Shown here: positions 8,086-17,795 of the stretch, in pieces
Layout of the letters: each line of letters starts with the position of its first letter
How positions within the stretch are numbered: the stretch's first letter is position 1
Assembly (NCBI RefSeq): GCF_000719345.1
Contig: NZ_JOFX01000035.1
Span: 6,141-70,140 of the forward strand
Length of the DNA stretch: 64,000 nucleotides
Source of the DNA: Streptomyces sp. NRRL F-2664
Lineage (GTDB): Bacteria > Actinomycetota > Actinomycetes > Streptomycetales > Streptomycetaceae
Direction of reading: 5' to 3'
The notes under the pieces: generated by a model
What the model saw: the letters and a program-made list of their open reading frames with translations, nothing else
Told to the model about the DNA's origin: nothing
Database searches by the model: none
Made by a program: the position numbers and the translations under genes

Positions 8086-9194
8086 GTGAGCAGCTCCCCG
8101 GTCTCCACCCCCGTCGCGGCACAGCCCTACGGGCGCCCGCCGCTGCGCACCGTCCACGTGCTCGGCGGCGCTGCGGGCGCGGGCAGTTGCACGCACGTCC
8201 GCTCGCTCGCCACCGGGCTCGCCGCGCGCGGGGTACGGGTCACGGTGTGCGGCCCCGTCCGGGCGGAGGGCGAGTACGACTTCACCGGTGCCGGGGCGGA
8301 GTTCGCGCCCGACGCGGCGAGCGTGCTGCGGGCGGCGTGCGCCGGTGCGGACGTCGTGCACGCGCACGGGGTACGGGCCGGGCTGCGGGCGGCGCTGGCC
8401 GTACGCGGGCGCAGGGTGCCGCTGGTGGTGAGCTGGCACGGCGAGGGCCCGGCGGCGCCGGGCGCGCTCGGACGGCTGACCCGGATACTGGAACGGCGCG
8501 TGGCGCGGGCCGCCGCGGTCGTGCTCGGCGCCTCCTCGGACCTCGTGGACCTCGCGCGCCAGCGCGGCGCGAGGGACGCGCGGCTGGCGCCCGTGGCGGT
8601 TCCCGCAGCCCCGGAGGGGTCCTCGGATCCGGGCAAGCTGCGGGCGGAACTGGGCGTTGTGGAAAGGCCGTTGCTCATCGCCGTCGGCAGCCTGGTGGCG
8701 CACCGCGGGTACTCGGTCCTGCTGACGCGGCGCGGGAGTGGCGGGCGCTGGAGCCGGCACCGCTGCTGGTGATCGCGGGCGACGGGCCGCTACGGGCCGA
8801 ACTGGCCCGGCGGATCGAGGCGGAGGCGCTCCCGGTCCGGTTGCTGGGGCGCCGCCGGGACGCGGCGCAGCTGCTGGCGGCGGCGGACGTGGCGGTGCTG
8901 CCCAGCCGTTGGGAGGCGCGGGCGCTGATGGCGCAGCAGGCGCTGAGGGCGGGGGTGCCGCTGGTGGCGACGGCGGTGGGGGGTGTGCCGGAGCTGGTGG
9001 GGGAGGGCGCGGTGCTCGTCCCGCCGGGGCAGGCGCACGCCCTCGCCTCCGCCGTGACCGGCCTCCTGGCCGACCCGGCCCGGCGGGCCGACCTCGCCGC
9101 CGCGGGGCGCATCCAGGCCGCGACGTGGCCGTCGGAGGACGACACGGTGGCGCAGGTCCTGTCGGTCTACGACGAACTGACGCAACGCCGCTAG
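8086..9194 (+). pseudogene. Glycosyltransferase family 4-like gene broken by a -1 frameshift
   Basis: Encodes a GT-B glycosyltransferase in two frames. From GTG 8086 (GGAG ribosome site at 8072-8075) the first frame gives the N-terminal acceptor domain with VHVLGGAAGAGSCTHVRSLA, DVVHAHGVRAGL and LLIAVGSLVAHRGYSVLL. At about 8724 the reading must move to the next frame, which continues DAAREWRALEPAPLLVIAGDGP, the donor-sugar domain with LLGRRRDAAQLLAAADVAVLPSRWEA and PLVATAVGGVPELV, to TAG 9194. The junction reads ctg-ctg-acg where one extra G would give Leu-Leu-Asp. Both halves are otherwise clean, so this is either a recent inactivation or a sequencing error. Corrected length is about 370 residues. 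The sugar and acceptor are unknown. Confidence 0.75.
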
Positions 9195-9216
9195 CCCCGG
9201 CGGCGCGCCGCCCACC

Positions 9217-9262
9217 GGGGCTCCGCCCCGCGCCCCGCGCCTCGAACGCCGGCGGGGCTGGA
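9217..9262. repeat. Dispersed GC-rich intergenic repeat, copy 1
   Basis: Begins ggggctccgcccc and ends cgccggcggggctgg. Further copies lie at 9436-9480 and 63462-63507, with an inverted copy at 17513-17553. Shorter fragments fill the rest of 9263-9540. Confidence 0.7.
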
Positions 9263-9435
9263 GTGGTGCGGCTCTGCCCCCGGGCTTGCGCCTCAGGCGC
9301 TGGTGGGGGGCCGGCCGATGCAGCCTCGCCGGCGCTTGATGCGCGGGTCCGGGCAGCGCCCGGGGAACGGTGGAAGGGCGGGTAGGGGACCAGCCCCGCA
9401 GGGCCACCCGCCGCCCCCGGCCGCGCCGCCGCTGC

Positions 9436-9480
9436 GGGGCTCCGCCCCGGACCCCGCGCCTCGAACGCCGGCGAGGCTGG
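9436..9480. repeat. Dispersed GC-rich intergenic repeat, copy 2
   Basis: A near-identical second copy of the element at 9217. Between and after the two copies are degenerate pieces: cgcctcaggcgc twice, near 9290 and 9499, and an inverted piece near 9340-9370. The whole 9195-9555 interval is therefore built of this element and holds no gene. Confidence 0.7.
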
Positions 9481-9555
9481 GAGGGCGGGGCTCCGCGCCT
9501 CAGGCGCCGGCGGCGCCGGTCGGGTCGGAGTGGGCGGGACGGGGGCGTAGGGGCG

Positions 9556-11175
9556 TCAGGACGGGGTGGTGTGGCGGCGGGCGCGGAGGGCCAGGCTCAG
9601 GGAGAGGACCGTCTCCGGGTCGTCCAGGTCCGTGCCCAGCAGCTCCGCGATGCGGGCCAGCCGGTTGTAGAGCGTCTGCCGGTTCAGGTGCAGCTCACGC
9701 GCCGTCTCCGCCTTGCGGCCCGCATGGGCCAGGTACGTCTCCAGCGTCGGCAGCAGCGGCGGCCGCGACGCCGCGTCGTGCGTCCGCAGCGGACCGATCG
9801 CCCGGTCCACGAAGGCCGCCAGGTCCGGGTGCTCCCGCAGTCGCCACAGCAGCAGGTCGATGTCGAGGCGGCGGGCGTCGTACCAGGGCCGGGCCGGCAG
9901 GCCGTGCGCCGCCGTCGCCGTCTCCGCCGCGTGCCGCAGGCCCGCCGAGGCGGCCGTCCAGCCGCCCGCGACACCCACGACCACGGCCGGCGGGGCGGTG
10001 GCCCGGTCCAGGCCGGCGCGCTCGACACCGGCCCGCAGCGCCGCCGCCACCCGGTCGGCGACCGCCGTGCGCTCCGACTCAGCCCGCAGCGAGACCAGCA
10101 GCGGCACCCGCCCCTCGACCGGCCGGACCCCCAGCAGGAACGGGACGCCGACGGACGACAGCTCCTCCAGGACCGCCCGCGCCAGGACGGCCCAGTTCCC
10201 CGACGGGCCGAGGTCCGACAGCCGCATGACCACCGGCAGCAGCGGTCCCGCGCCCGGCTTGAAACCCAGCACCCGGGCCTGCGCCGGTGCGTCCTCCGCC
10301 GAGATGCGGCCCTCCGCGAGGTCGGTGAGGAAGTCCCCGCGGCCGCGCGCCGCCAGCTCCTCCTCCTGCCGCGCCTGCATCAGGACCACCGCCAGCACCC
10401 CGGCGGTGCGCTCCGCCGCCATCCGGTGCACCGGCAGCAGCGGCCCCGAGACCCCGACCAGGACCAGCCGGGCCCGCACCGAGCCCGTGCCGTGGCCGCC
10501 GCCCGGCACGTCCACCACCACCGTGTTCGCCGACGGTTCGGCCTCCCGCTGGCCGCGCAGACCCTCCCACACCTGGAGCGGGTCCGCGCCGGGGTCCCCG
10601 GCCGAGCTGGCTGCCGCGTACAGCAACTGCCCGTCCGGGGTCTCCAGGAAGACCGGGTTCGCCGTGAAGTCGGCCAGGATGCGCAGCACCTGCGGGATGC
10701 CCCCGCCGCCCAACAGTGCCTCCGTGCACCGCCGGTGGACCTCCTCGGCCTTCTGGAGCAGGGCGTAGTGCCCGTTGACGATCTCGGTGTGGACCTCTTC
10801 CGTCACCGCGACGAAGGGGACCTCCCGGTGCAGCTGGACCAGCGGCAGCCCCGCCGCCCGTGCCGTCTCCACGAGCGTCGCCGGCAGCCGTGTGAAGCGC
10901 GGCCCCAACTCGACGACGAGCGCGGCGATCCCGCGGTCCGCGAGGCGGCGTACGAAGGCCCGCTGCTCGGCGGGACGGGTCCCGAGGCCGAGCCCCGTGG
11001 TCAGCAGCAACTCGCCGCCCTTGAGGAGGGAGGCGATGTTCGGGACCTCGCCCGCGTGCACCCAGCGCACGGTGCGGCCCAGGCGGTCGGCGCAGGCCAC
11101 CACCTCCGGCAGGCCGCTGCGCAGCCCCGGCAGCTCCAGTGCCCGCTGAACCGTGATCCCGCCCTGGTTGTCCAT
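9556..11175 (-). CDS. PucR family transcriptional regulator
   Basis: A 539-residue regulator with three parts. An N-terminal PucR domain (about 1-130: ITVQRALELPGLRSGLPEVV...ANIASLLKGGELLLTTG-like) precedes a central CdaR-type GGDEF-like region. A C-terminal helix-turn-helix follows (TLETYLAHAGRKAETARELHLNRQTLYNRLARIAELLG, about 480-520). PucR proteins activate purine, amino-acid or xenobiotic catabolic genes, often their neighbours. The gene lies 22 nt downstream of an FAD-linked oxidase on the same strand, a possible partner. A TAGCGT box (11184-11189 on the complement) 8 nt before the ATG suggests a promoter of its own and a leaderless mRNA. The ligand is unknown. Confidence 0.9.
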   Translation of the reverse strand: MDNQGGITVQRALELPGLRSGLPEVVACADRLGRTVRWVHAGEVPNIASLLKGGELLLTTGLGLGTRPAEQRAFVRRLADRGIAALVVELGPRFTRLPATLVETARAAGLPLVQLHREVPFVAVTEEVHTEIVNGHYALLQKAEEVHRRCTEALLGGGGIPQVLRILADFTANPVFLETPDGQLLYAAASSAGDPGADPLQVWEGLRGQREAEPSANTVVVDVPGGGHGTGSVRARLVLVGVSGPLLPVHRMAAERTAGVLAVVLMQARQEEELAARGRGDFLTDLAEGRISAEDAPAQARVLGFKPGAGPLLPVVMRLSDLGPSGNWAVLARAVLEELSSVGVPFLLGVRPVEGRVPLLVSLRAESERTAVADRVAAALRAGVERAGLDRATAPPAVVVGVAGGWTAASAGLRHAAETATAAHGLPARPWYDARRLDIDLLLWRLREHPDLAAFVDRAIGPLRTHDAASRPPLLPTLETYLAHAGRKAETARELHLNRQTLYNRLARIAELLGTDLDDPETVLSLSLALRARRHTTPS

Positions 11176-11197
11176 GTCGCGGGACGCTACCAGGGGG

Positions 11198-12580
11198 TCA
11201 GACCGGCCGGATGTTGTGGTTGAAGCGGAAGACGTTGTCGGGGTCGTACTGCCGTTTCAGCGCGCCCAGCCGCTGCATGTTCTCGCTGCCGAGACCGGAG
11301 ACCACCCGGTCCGCGCCCTCGTTCCCGGTGAAGTTCAGGTACACCGCCCCGGTGCTCCACGGCGCGCAGTCGGACCGGACGTCCTTGACCCACTGCCGGC
11401 ACCTGTCGTCGTCGGCCGGGTCCTCCCACACCCCGAACGGGTGCACCGCCCAGGGCGCGCCGCGGTACGGCACCGGGTAGTGGTCCGGGCCGGAGGCGAC
11501 GGCGCCGCCCTGCGGGAAGACCAGGTGCTGGGTGCCCGTCGGGACCGGCATCGACCCGGCGCGGGCGCAGAAGACGTCGACGTACGCGTCGGGCAGGCCG
11601 GTGAGGTACTCCGCCGACCAGTAGTTCCGCATGCCGGGCGGGTCGTCGATCATGCACTGGAGGTCGGCGTAGGGGATGGCGGTGACGATCTCGGACTCGT
11701 GGGGGATCGCCAGCAGCGGCTGCGCCAGCTTGCGCATCTCGTCCTCCGGGCCCGCGTACGTCAGCAGCACCCCGGCCAGCAGCGTGCCGACCAGGTGCGG
11801 CGGTACGAACTCCTCGGGCGGTGCGGTGATGTAGAGGGCGGCACCGGAGGCCTCCGGCGGTCCGGTCTCGATCAGGTCGCGGTAGGCGCGCACCGCCTCC
11901 GGACCGCGTTCGGGCAGGTACAGCACGAACGCGATGGACATGTGGGGCAGTTCGTGCAGACGCAGCGTCAGCGACGTGGCGATGCCGAAGTTCCCGCCGC
12001 CGCCGTGCAGCCCCCAGAACAGTTCGGGGCGGTCCTCGGCGCTCGCGTGCACCAGCTCGCCCTCCGCCGTGACGAGCTCCACGTCCAGCAGGTTGTCGAC
12101 GGCCAGGCCGAACTTCCGGTCCAGCCAGCCGGTGCCGCCGCCCAGGACGAAGCCGCCGACCCCGGTGGTGGAGGCCCGGCCGCCCGTCGTGGCCAGGTCG
12201 TACGGCTGGCAGGCGCGGTCGAGATGGCTCATCGTGGCTCCGCCCCCGACGTGCGCCGCCGCGGCCGCCGGATGGACCGTCACCTCGTGCATCCGGCGCA
12301 GGTCCACCACGAGCCCGCCGTCGCACAGGGCCATCCCGGCGACGCTGTGCCCGCCGCCGCGCACGGCGATGTGCAGGTCCAGCTCCCTTGCGAAGCGCAC
12401 GGCGGTGACCACGTCCTCCGTGCTCTCGCACTGGGCGATCACGGCGGGCCTGCGGTCGATCATCGCGTTGAAGACGGTCCGGGCCTCGTCGTAGCCCGGG
12501 TCCTCCGGGGCGAACACCCCGCCGGACAGATCCTCGCGGAGCGCGGTCAGAGCCGCGCCCGCCTTCGAGAGGGGAGCCAT
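11198..12580 (-). CDS. FAD-linked oxidase of the BBE (berberine-bridge-like) family
   Basis: A 460-residue flavoprotein oxidase. The N-terminal FAD_binding_4 domain carries AVRGGGHSVAG with His78, the expected covalent 8-alpha-histidyl FAD anchor. The C-terminal BBE segment reads YLNFTGNEGADRV...LKRQYDPDNVFRFNHNI. No cysteine is seen at the usual second (6-S-cysteinyl) attachment site, so a single covalent bond is likely. The start at ATG 12580 is chosen because GGGGGC precedes it at ribosome-site distance; the open frame runs 28 codons further without a signal. Members oxidise sugars, alkaloids or polyketides. Lying 22 nt upstream of the PucR regulator, it may belong to a small catabolic unit. 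The substrate is unknown. Confidence 0.9.
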   Translation of the reverse strand: MAPLSKAGAALTALREDLSGGVFAPEDPGYDEARTVFNAMIDRRPAVIAQCESTEDVVTAVRFARELDLHIAVRGGGHSVAGMALCDGGLVVDLRRMHEVTVHPAAAAAHVGGGATMSHLDRACQPYDLATTGGRASTTGVGGFVLGGGTGWLDRKFGLAVDNLLDVELVTAEGELVHASAEDRPELFWGLHGGGGNFGIATSLTLRLHELPHMSIAFVLYLPERGPEAVRAYRDLIETGPPEASGAALYITAPPEEFVPPHLVGTLLAGVLLTYAGPEDEMRKLAQPLLAIPHESEIVTAIPYADLQCMIDDPPGMRNYWSAEYLTGLPDAYVDVFCARAGSMPVPTGTQHLVFPQGGAVASGPDHYPVPYRGAPWAVHPFGVWEDPADDDRCRQWVKDVRSDCAPWSTGAVYLNFTGNEGADRVVSGLGSENMQRLGALKRQYDPDNVFRFNHNIRPV

Positions 12581-12677
12581 GGCTGCCCCCTTCCACCGGA
12601 CGGAGGGCAAAAGACCCTTCCAGCCTAGGCCCGGAGGATCGGCGGGGCGCGCTGGAAACCGCACCTCGCCGCCCGGC

Positions 12678-14489
12678 TCAGCCGCCGTACGCGCCGCTCG
12701 CGGTCAGCCGCAGTGCCGTGTCGATCAGCGGAACGTGGCTGAAGGCCTGCGGGAAGTTCCCCACCTGCCGCTGCAGCCGCGGGTCCCACTCCTCCGCCAG
12801 CAGGCCCAGATCGTTGCGCAGCGCCAGCAGCCGCTCGAAGAGCCGCCGCGCCTCGTCCACCCGGCCGATCATCGCCAGGTCGTCGGCCATCCAGAACGAG
12901 CAGGCGAGGAAGGCGCCCTCGTCCCCCTCCAGGCCGTCCACTCCGGCCTCCTCGCCCGCCGTCGGGTAGCGCAGGATGAACCCGTCGGGCGTGGACAGCT
13001 CGCGCTGGATCGCCTCGATGGTCCCGATGACCCGCTTGTCGTCCGGCGGCAGGAAGCCCATCTGCGGGATCAGCAGCAGCGAGGCGTCCAGCTCCTTCGA
13101 GCCGTAGGACTGCGTGAAGGTGTTGCGTTCCTTGTCGTAGCCCTTCTCGCACACGTCCTGGTGGATCTCGTCGCGCAGCTCCCGCCACCGTTCCAGCGGG
13201 CCGTCCGCGTCCCCGCTCTCGATCAGCTTGATCGTGCGGTCCACGGCCACCCACGCCATCACCTTGGAGTGCACGAAGTGCCGGCGCGGCCCGCGCACCT
13301 CCCAGATGCCCTCGTCCGGCTCCGACCAGTGCGTCTCCAGATAGCGGATCAGCTTGAGCTGGAGCAGCGAGGCGTAGTCGCTGCGGGCCAGGCCGGTCAT
13401 GTGGCCCAGGTGCAGGGCCTCGGTGACCTCGCCGTACACGTCCAGCTGGAGCTGGCCGGCCGCGCCGTTGCCGACCCGCACCGGGCGGGAGCCCTCGTAG
13501 CCGGGCAGCCAGTCCAGCTCGGTCTCGCCCAGCTCCCGCTCACCCGCGATCCCGTACATGATCTGCAGGTTCTCGGGGTCGCCGGCCACCGCGCGCAGCA
13601 GCCACTCGCGCCAGGCGCGGGCCTCCTCGCGGTAGCCGGTGCGCAGCAGCGAGGAGAGCGTGATCGCCGCGTCCCGCAGCCAGGTGTAGCGGTAGTCCCA
13701 GTTGCGGACCCCGCCGATCTCCTCCGGGAGGGAGGTGGTCGGCGCGGCCACGATCCCGCCCGTGGGGCCGTAGGTGAGCGCCTTGAGCGTGATCAGCGAG
13801 CGGACCACGGCCTCCCGGTACGGCCCGTGGTACGTGCACTGCGCGACCCACTCGCGCCAGAACTCGGCGGTCGACTCCAGGGCCGCCTCGGCGTCCGGGG
13901 CCTCGGGCGCACCGCGGTGCGAGGGCTGCCAGCTGATGCTGAAGGCGATCCGGTCGCCGGGCCCGACGGTGAAGTCGGAGTACGTCGTCAGGTCCTTGCC
14001 GTAGGTCTGCGCGTCGGTGTCCAGCCAGACCGAGTCGGGGCCGGCGACGGCGACGGTACGCCCGTCGACCTTGTGCACCCACGGCACCACCCGCCCGTAG
14101 CTGAAGCGCATCCGCAGGGCGGAGCGCATGGGCACGCGCCCGCTGACGCCCTCCACGATGCGGATCAGCTGCGGCGCGTGGTGCTCGCGCGGCGGCATGA
14201 AGTCGATGACGCGGACGTTGCCCCGCGGGGTGTCCCACTCGGACTCCAGCACCAGCGAGTCGCCCCGGTAGCGGCGGCGGGTGGCAGCCGGGGCCTCGGC
14301 ACCCGCCGGGACCGCGGGCCCGATCCGCCAGAAGCCGTGATCCTCGGTGCCGAGAATGCTCGCGAACACGGCATGGGAGTCGAAGCGGGGCAGGCACAGC
14401 CAGTCCACCGCCCCGTCCCGGCAGACCAGGGCAGCGGTCTGCATGTCCCCGATGAGTGCGTAATCCTCGATGCGCCCGGACACGTGCAT
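12678..14489 (-). CDS. Glycoside hydrolase family 15 protein (glucoamylase/trehalase-like)
   Basis: A cytoplasmic GH15-type (alpha/alpha)6-barrel protein of 603 residues. The N-terminal beta-sandwich begins RIEDYALIGDMQTAALVCRDGAVDWLCLPRFDS, and the barrel contains GGVRNWDYRYTWLRDAAITLSSLL, the usual catalytic-region signature. Actinobacterial members of this type include trehalases and glucan hydrolases; no signal peptide is seen, so an intracellular alpha-glucoside or trehalose is the likely substrate. Start is uncertain. ATG 14489 gives the family start MHVSGRIEDY but has GGAG directly against it. GTG 14507 (GGGGCGG upstream) and TTG 14531 are in frame. It sits 97 nt upstream of the FAD oxidase on the same strand. 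Confidence 0.9.
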   Translation of the reverse strand: MHVSGRIEDYALIGDMQTAALVCRDGAVDWLCLPRFDSHAVFASILGTEDHGFWRIGPAVPAGAEAPAATRRRYRGDSLVLESEWDTPRGNVRVIDFMPPREHHAPQLIRIVEGVSGRVPMRSALRMRFSYGRVVPWVHKVDGRTVAVAGPDSVWLDTDAQTYGKDLTTYSDFTVGPGDRIAFSISWQPSHRGAPEAPDAEAALESTAEFWREWVAQCTYHGPYREAVVRSLITLKALTYGPTGGIVAAPTTSLPEEIGGVRNWDYRYTWLRDAAITLSSLLRTGYREEARAWREWLLRAVAGDPENLQIMYGIAGERELGETELDWLPGYEGSRPVRVGNGAAGQLQLDVYGEVTEALHLGHMTGLARSDYASLLQLKLIRYLETHWSEPDEGIWEVRGPRRHFVHSKVMAWVAVDRTIKLIESGDADGPLERWRELRDEIHQDVCEKGYDKERNTFTQSYGSKELDASLLLIPQMGFLPPDDKRVIGTIEAIQRELSTPDGFILRYPTAGEEAGVDGLEGDEGAFLACSFWMADDLAMIGRVDEARRLFERLLALRNDLGLLAEEWDPRLQRQVGNFPQAFSHVPLIDTALRLTASGAYGG

Positions 14490-14804
14490 CTCCAGTCGAA
14501 CGGCCACGTCCGCCCCGAAGGGCGCTTGCAATGCGCGTTTGCGCGGTCTCCTGTGTGCAGGGACCCCCGCGTGAGCCCATGATTCCGTATATCGGCTCGG
14601 TTAGGCCGTCCGACGGACTGCCCGGCGGTGATGTGTGCAATATCCGAGCAGGATATGTCGGCACCCTAGTGATCTTCTCCAGGCCGCGGGGAATGCTGTT
14701 CGGCCGAACGGGTGAGCAGCGGGTTCTGCGCCCCGGCGCACTGCGGCGCTCTGCCACGAGCCGTGGACGGCGCGTGCCCGGAGGCGGACCGGCCCCGGCG
14801 CTGA

Positions 14805-14810
14805 TAGGCT
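14805..14810 (+). promoter_or_regulatory. -10 box upstream of the pyrG leader
   Basis: TAGGCT, 8 nt before a GTG at 14819 that opens a 20-codon frame. A start of transcription at about 14817-14819 would leave a leader of about 135 nt before pyrG. Confidence 0.5.
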
Positions 14811-14818
14811 GGTACCCC

Positions 14819-14881
14819 GTGGACCGGTGGTCTGCCTGTGCGAATCAGGAACCCCGAAACCGCAGCTTCGGCGCCCCCTGA
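14819..14881 (+). CDS. Possible leaderless 20-residue leader peptide of pyrG
   Basis: GTG 14819 to TGA 14879-14881 encodes VDRWSACANQEPRNRSFGAP. The GTG lies at the expected transcription start of the TAGGCT promoter, so it could be translated without a leader. Four bases after its stop begins a hairpin (CTTCCGG 14886-14892, CCGGAAG 14910-14916), and the pyrG ribosome site follows at 14936. The layout resembles a leader-peptide control region, but translation is unproven and the frame may be chance. Confidence 0.3.
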   Translation: MDRWSACANQEPRNRSFGAP

Positions 14882-14885
14882 GACC

Positions 14886-14916
14886 CTTCCGGATCGACGG
14901 CGGCCGGCGCCGGAAG
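14886..14916 (+). promoter_or_regulatory. Hairpin in the pyrG leader
   Basis: A 7-bp stem (CTTCCGG/CCGGAAG) around a 17-nt GC-rich loop that contains a further gccggc palindrome. It lies between the leader ORF stop and the pyrG ribosome site. Confidence 0.4.
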
Positions 14917-14953
14917 CACCCCACCTCGCGACCACGGGAGCCCCCTCTTGGCG

Positions 14954-16603
<1,650 letters not shown>

Positions 16604-16627
16604 GCGCCTGACCGCATAACGTAGACG

Positions 16628-16656
16628 GCCGGGGTACGGAAGATCCGTACCCCGGC
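16628..16656 (+). terminator. Terminator after pyrG
   Basis: A perfect 13-bp stem (gccggggtacgga/tccgtaccccggc) with a 3-nt loop, 25 nt after the pyrG stop. Confidence 0.85.
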
Positions 16657-16684
16657 TGTCGCGCGTTGTGGAGGGCTTCGGGGC

Positions 16685-17317
16685 ATGAACATCAAGGACA
16701 CGGCGGAATCCTGGGAGACCCTGTCGAGCCAGCGGCCGTTCCAGGGCGCCAAGACGGCGGTCGACTCCGACGAGGTCCGGATGCCGGACGGCTCGACCGC
16801 CCGCCGCGACTACCAGGTGCACCCCGGTTCGGTGTGCGTGCTCGCGCTGGACGAGGAGGACCGGGTGCTGGTCCTCAGCCAGTACCGGCACCCGGTGCGG
16901 CGCCGGCTGTGGGAACTGCCGGCCGGACTGCTGGACGTCCCCGGCGAGAACCCGCTGCTCGGCGCCCAGCGGGAGCTCGCCGAGGAGGCGCACGTCAAGG
17001 CGGAGGACTGGCGGGTGCTGGTCGACTTCTACGCCTCCCCGGGCGGGTCGGACGAGGCGATCCGGGTCTTCCTCGCCCGCGGCGTCTCGGAGGCGGAAGG
17101 CGAACGCTACGCCGAGACCGGCTCGGAGGAGGCGGACATGGAGGTCACCTGGGTCCCGCTGCCGCAGCTGGTCCGGGGGATCCTGGCGGGCGAGATCGGC
17201 AACCCGGGGCTGGTGACCGGGGTGCTCGCCCTGACCGCCGCGCTGGCGGGCGAGGGCGGCATCGACGCCCTGCGCCCGGCCCTCGCGCCCTGGCCGGCCC
17301 GCCCGTACGAGGCCTAG
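16685..17317 (+). CDS. NUDIX hydrolase (ADP-ribose pyrophosphatase type)
   Basis: A 210-residue hydrolase of the ADP-ribose/nucleoside-diphosphate-sugar pyrophosphatase group, judged from length and the RRDYQVHPGSVCVLALDEEDRVLVLSQYRHPV...LWELPAGLLD context. The Nudix box reads E-NPLLGAQ-REL-A-EE-A-H-V, so the catalytic RExxEE core is intact. The usual Gly near its end is His, and the first Gly sits one residue further away than in the consensus. ATG 16685 follows GGAGGG. It lies behind the pyrG terminator, with a conserved position next to pyrG. Cleavage of ADP-ribose to AMP and ribose-5-phosphate is likely but not certain. Confidence 0.88.
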   Translation: MNIKDTAESWETLSSQRPFQGAKTAVDSDEVRMPDGSTARRDYQVHPGSVCVLALDEEDRVLVLSQYRHPVRRRLWELPAGLLDVPGENPLLGAQRELAEEAHVKAEDWRVLVDFYASPGGSDEAIRVFLARGVSEAEGERYAETGSEEADMEVTWVPLPQLVRGILAGEIGNPGLVTGVLALTAALAGEGGIDALRPALAPWPARPYEA

Positions 17318-17795
17318 GGGTGTTGGGAAGGTCCCGCACGGCGCCCACGGCACCCGGCACGCACTCGCGCCGCACCGGCCGAAGCCCCGAGTACGCCCGG
17401 TACGAGGGCCTTCGCCCGGCACGCCGAGAGCACGCACCGGACACCGCGGGCACCGCACAGGACTCTCGCAACAGCCCCCAGGCCCTCTCCCGCCCGCGGG
17501 ACGGGACATCGAGCCCCGCAGGCGGTTGAGGCGCGGGGTCCGGGGCAGAGCCCTGGGGGACCGGAAGCGGAAGGGCGGGCGTGGGGACGGCCCCGCGCAG
17601 TCGGGCGAGCGGGCTCGCGGCGGGCAGCGGCACCGCCGCCCGCCGCCCGCGGGGACGGATGGCCCCGCGCCCAGGGCAGCGAAAAAGCGGACCATCCGCT
17701 GATCCGATCGGGGGATTCACCCGCCGCGCTCCCCACGGACCGTCGCTCTGCGTGAACTACGCTCGCCATCCGGAGGCAGGGAGAGGAGCGGATCC
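17318..17795. other. Gene-free GC-rich interval with an inverted repeat copy
   Basis: 478 bases with no gene I can support. It contains an inverted copy of the dispersed GC-rich element at 17513-17553. Near the right end is TACGCT (about 17757-17762), a possible -10 for the STAND-like gene. Confidence 0.5.
17513..17553. repeat. Dispersed GC-rich intergenic repeat, inverted copy
   Basis: Reads gccccgcaggcggttgaggc then gcggggtccggggcagagcc, the reverse complement of the elements at 9217, 9436 and 63462. Confidence 0.65.

Larger units (their letters stand above)
14490..14953. other. Divergent promoter region of GH15 and pyrG
   Basis: A 464-base non-coding region that is less GC-rich than its surroundings at 14575-14690 (tatatcgg, atatccgagcaggatat), where the GH15 promoter should lie. 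The pyrG promoter, leader ORF and hairpin lie from 14805 on. Confidence 0.5.
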
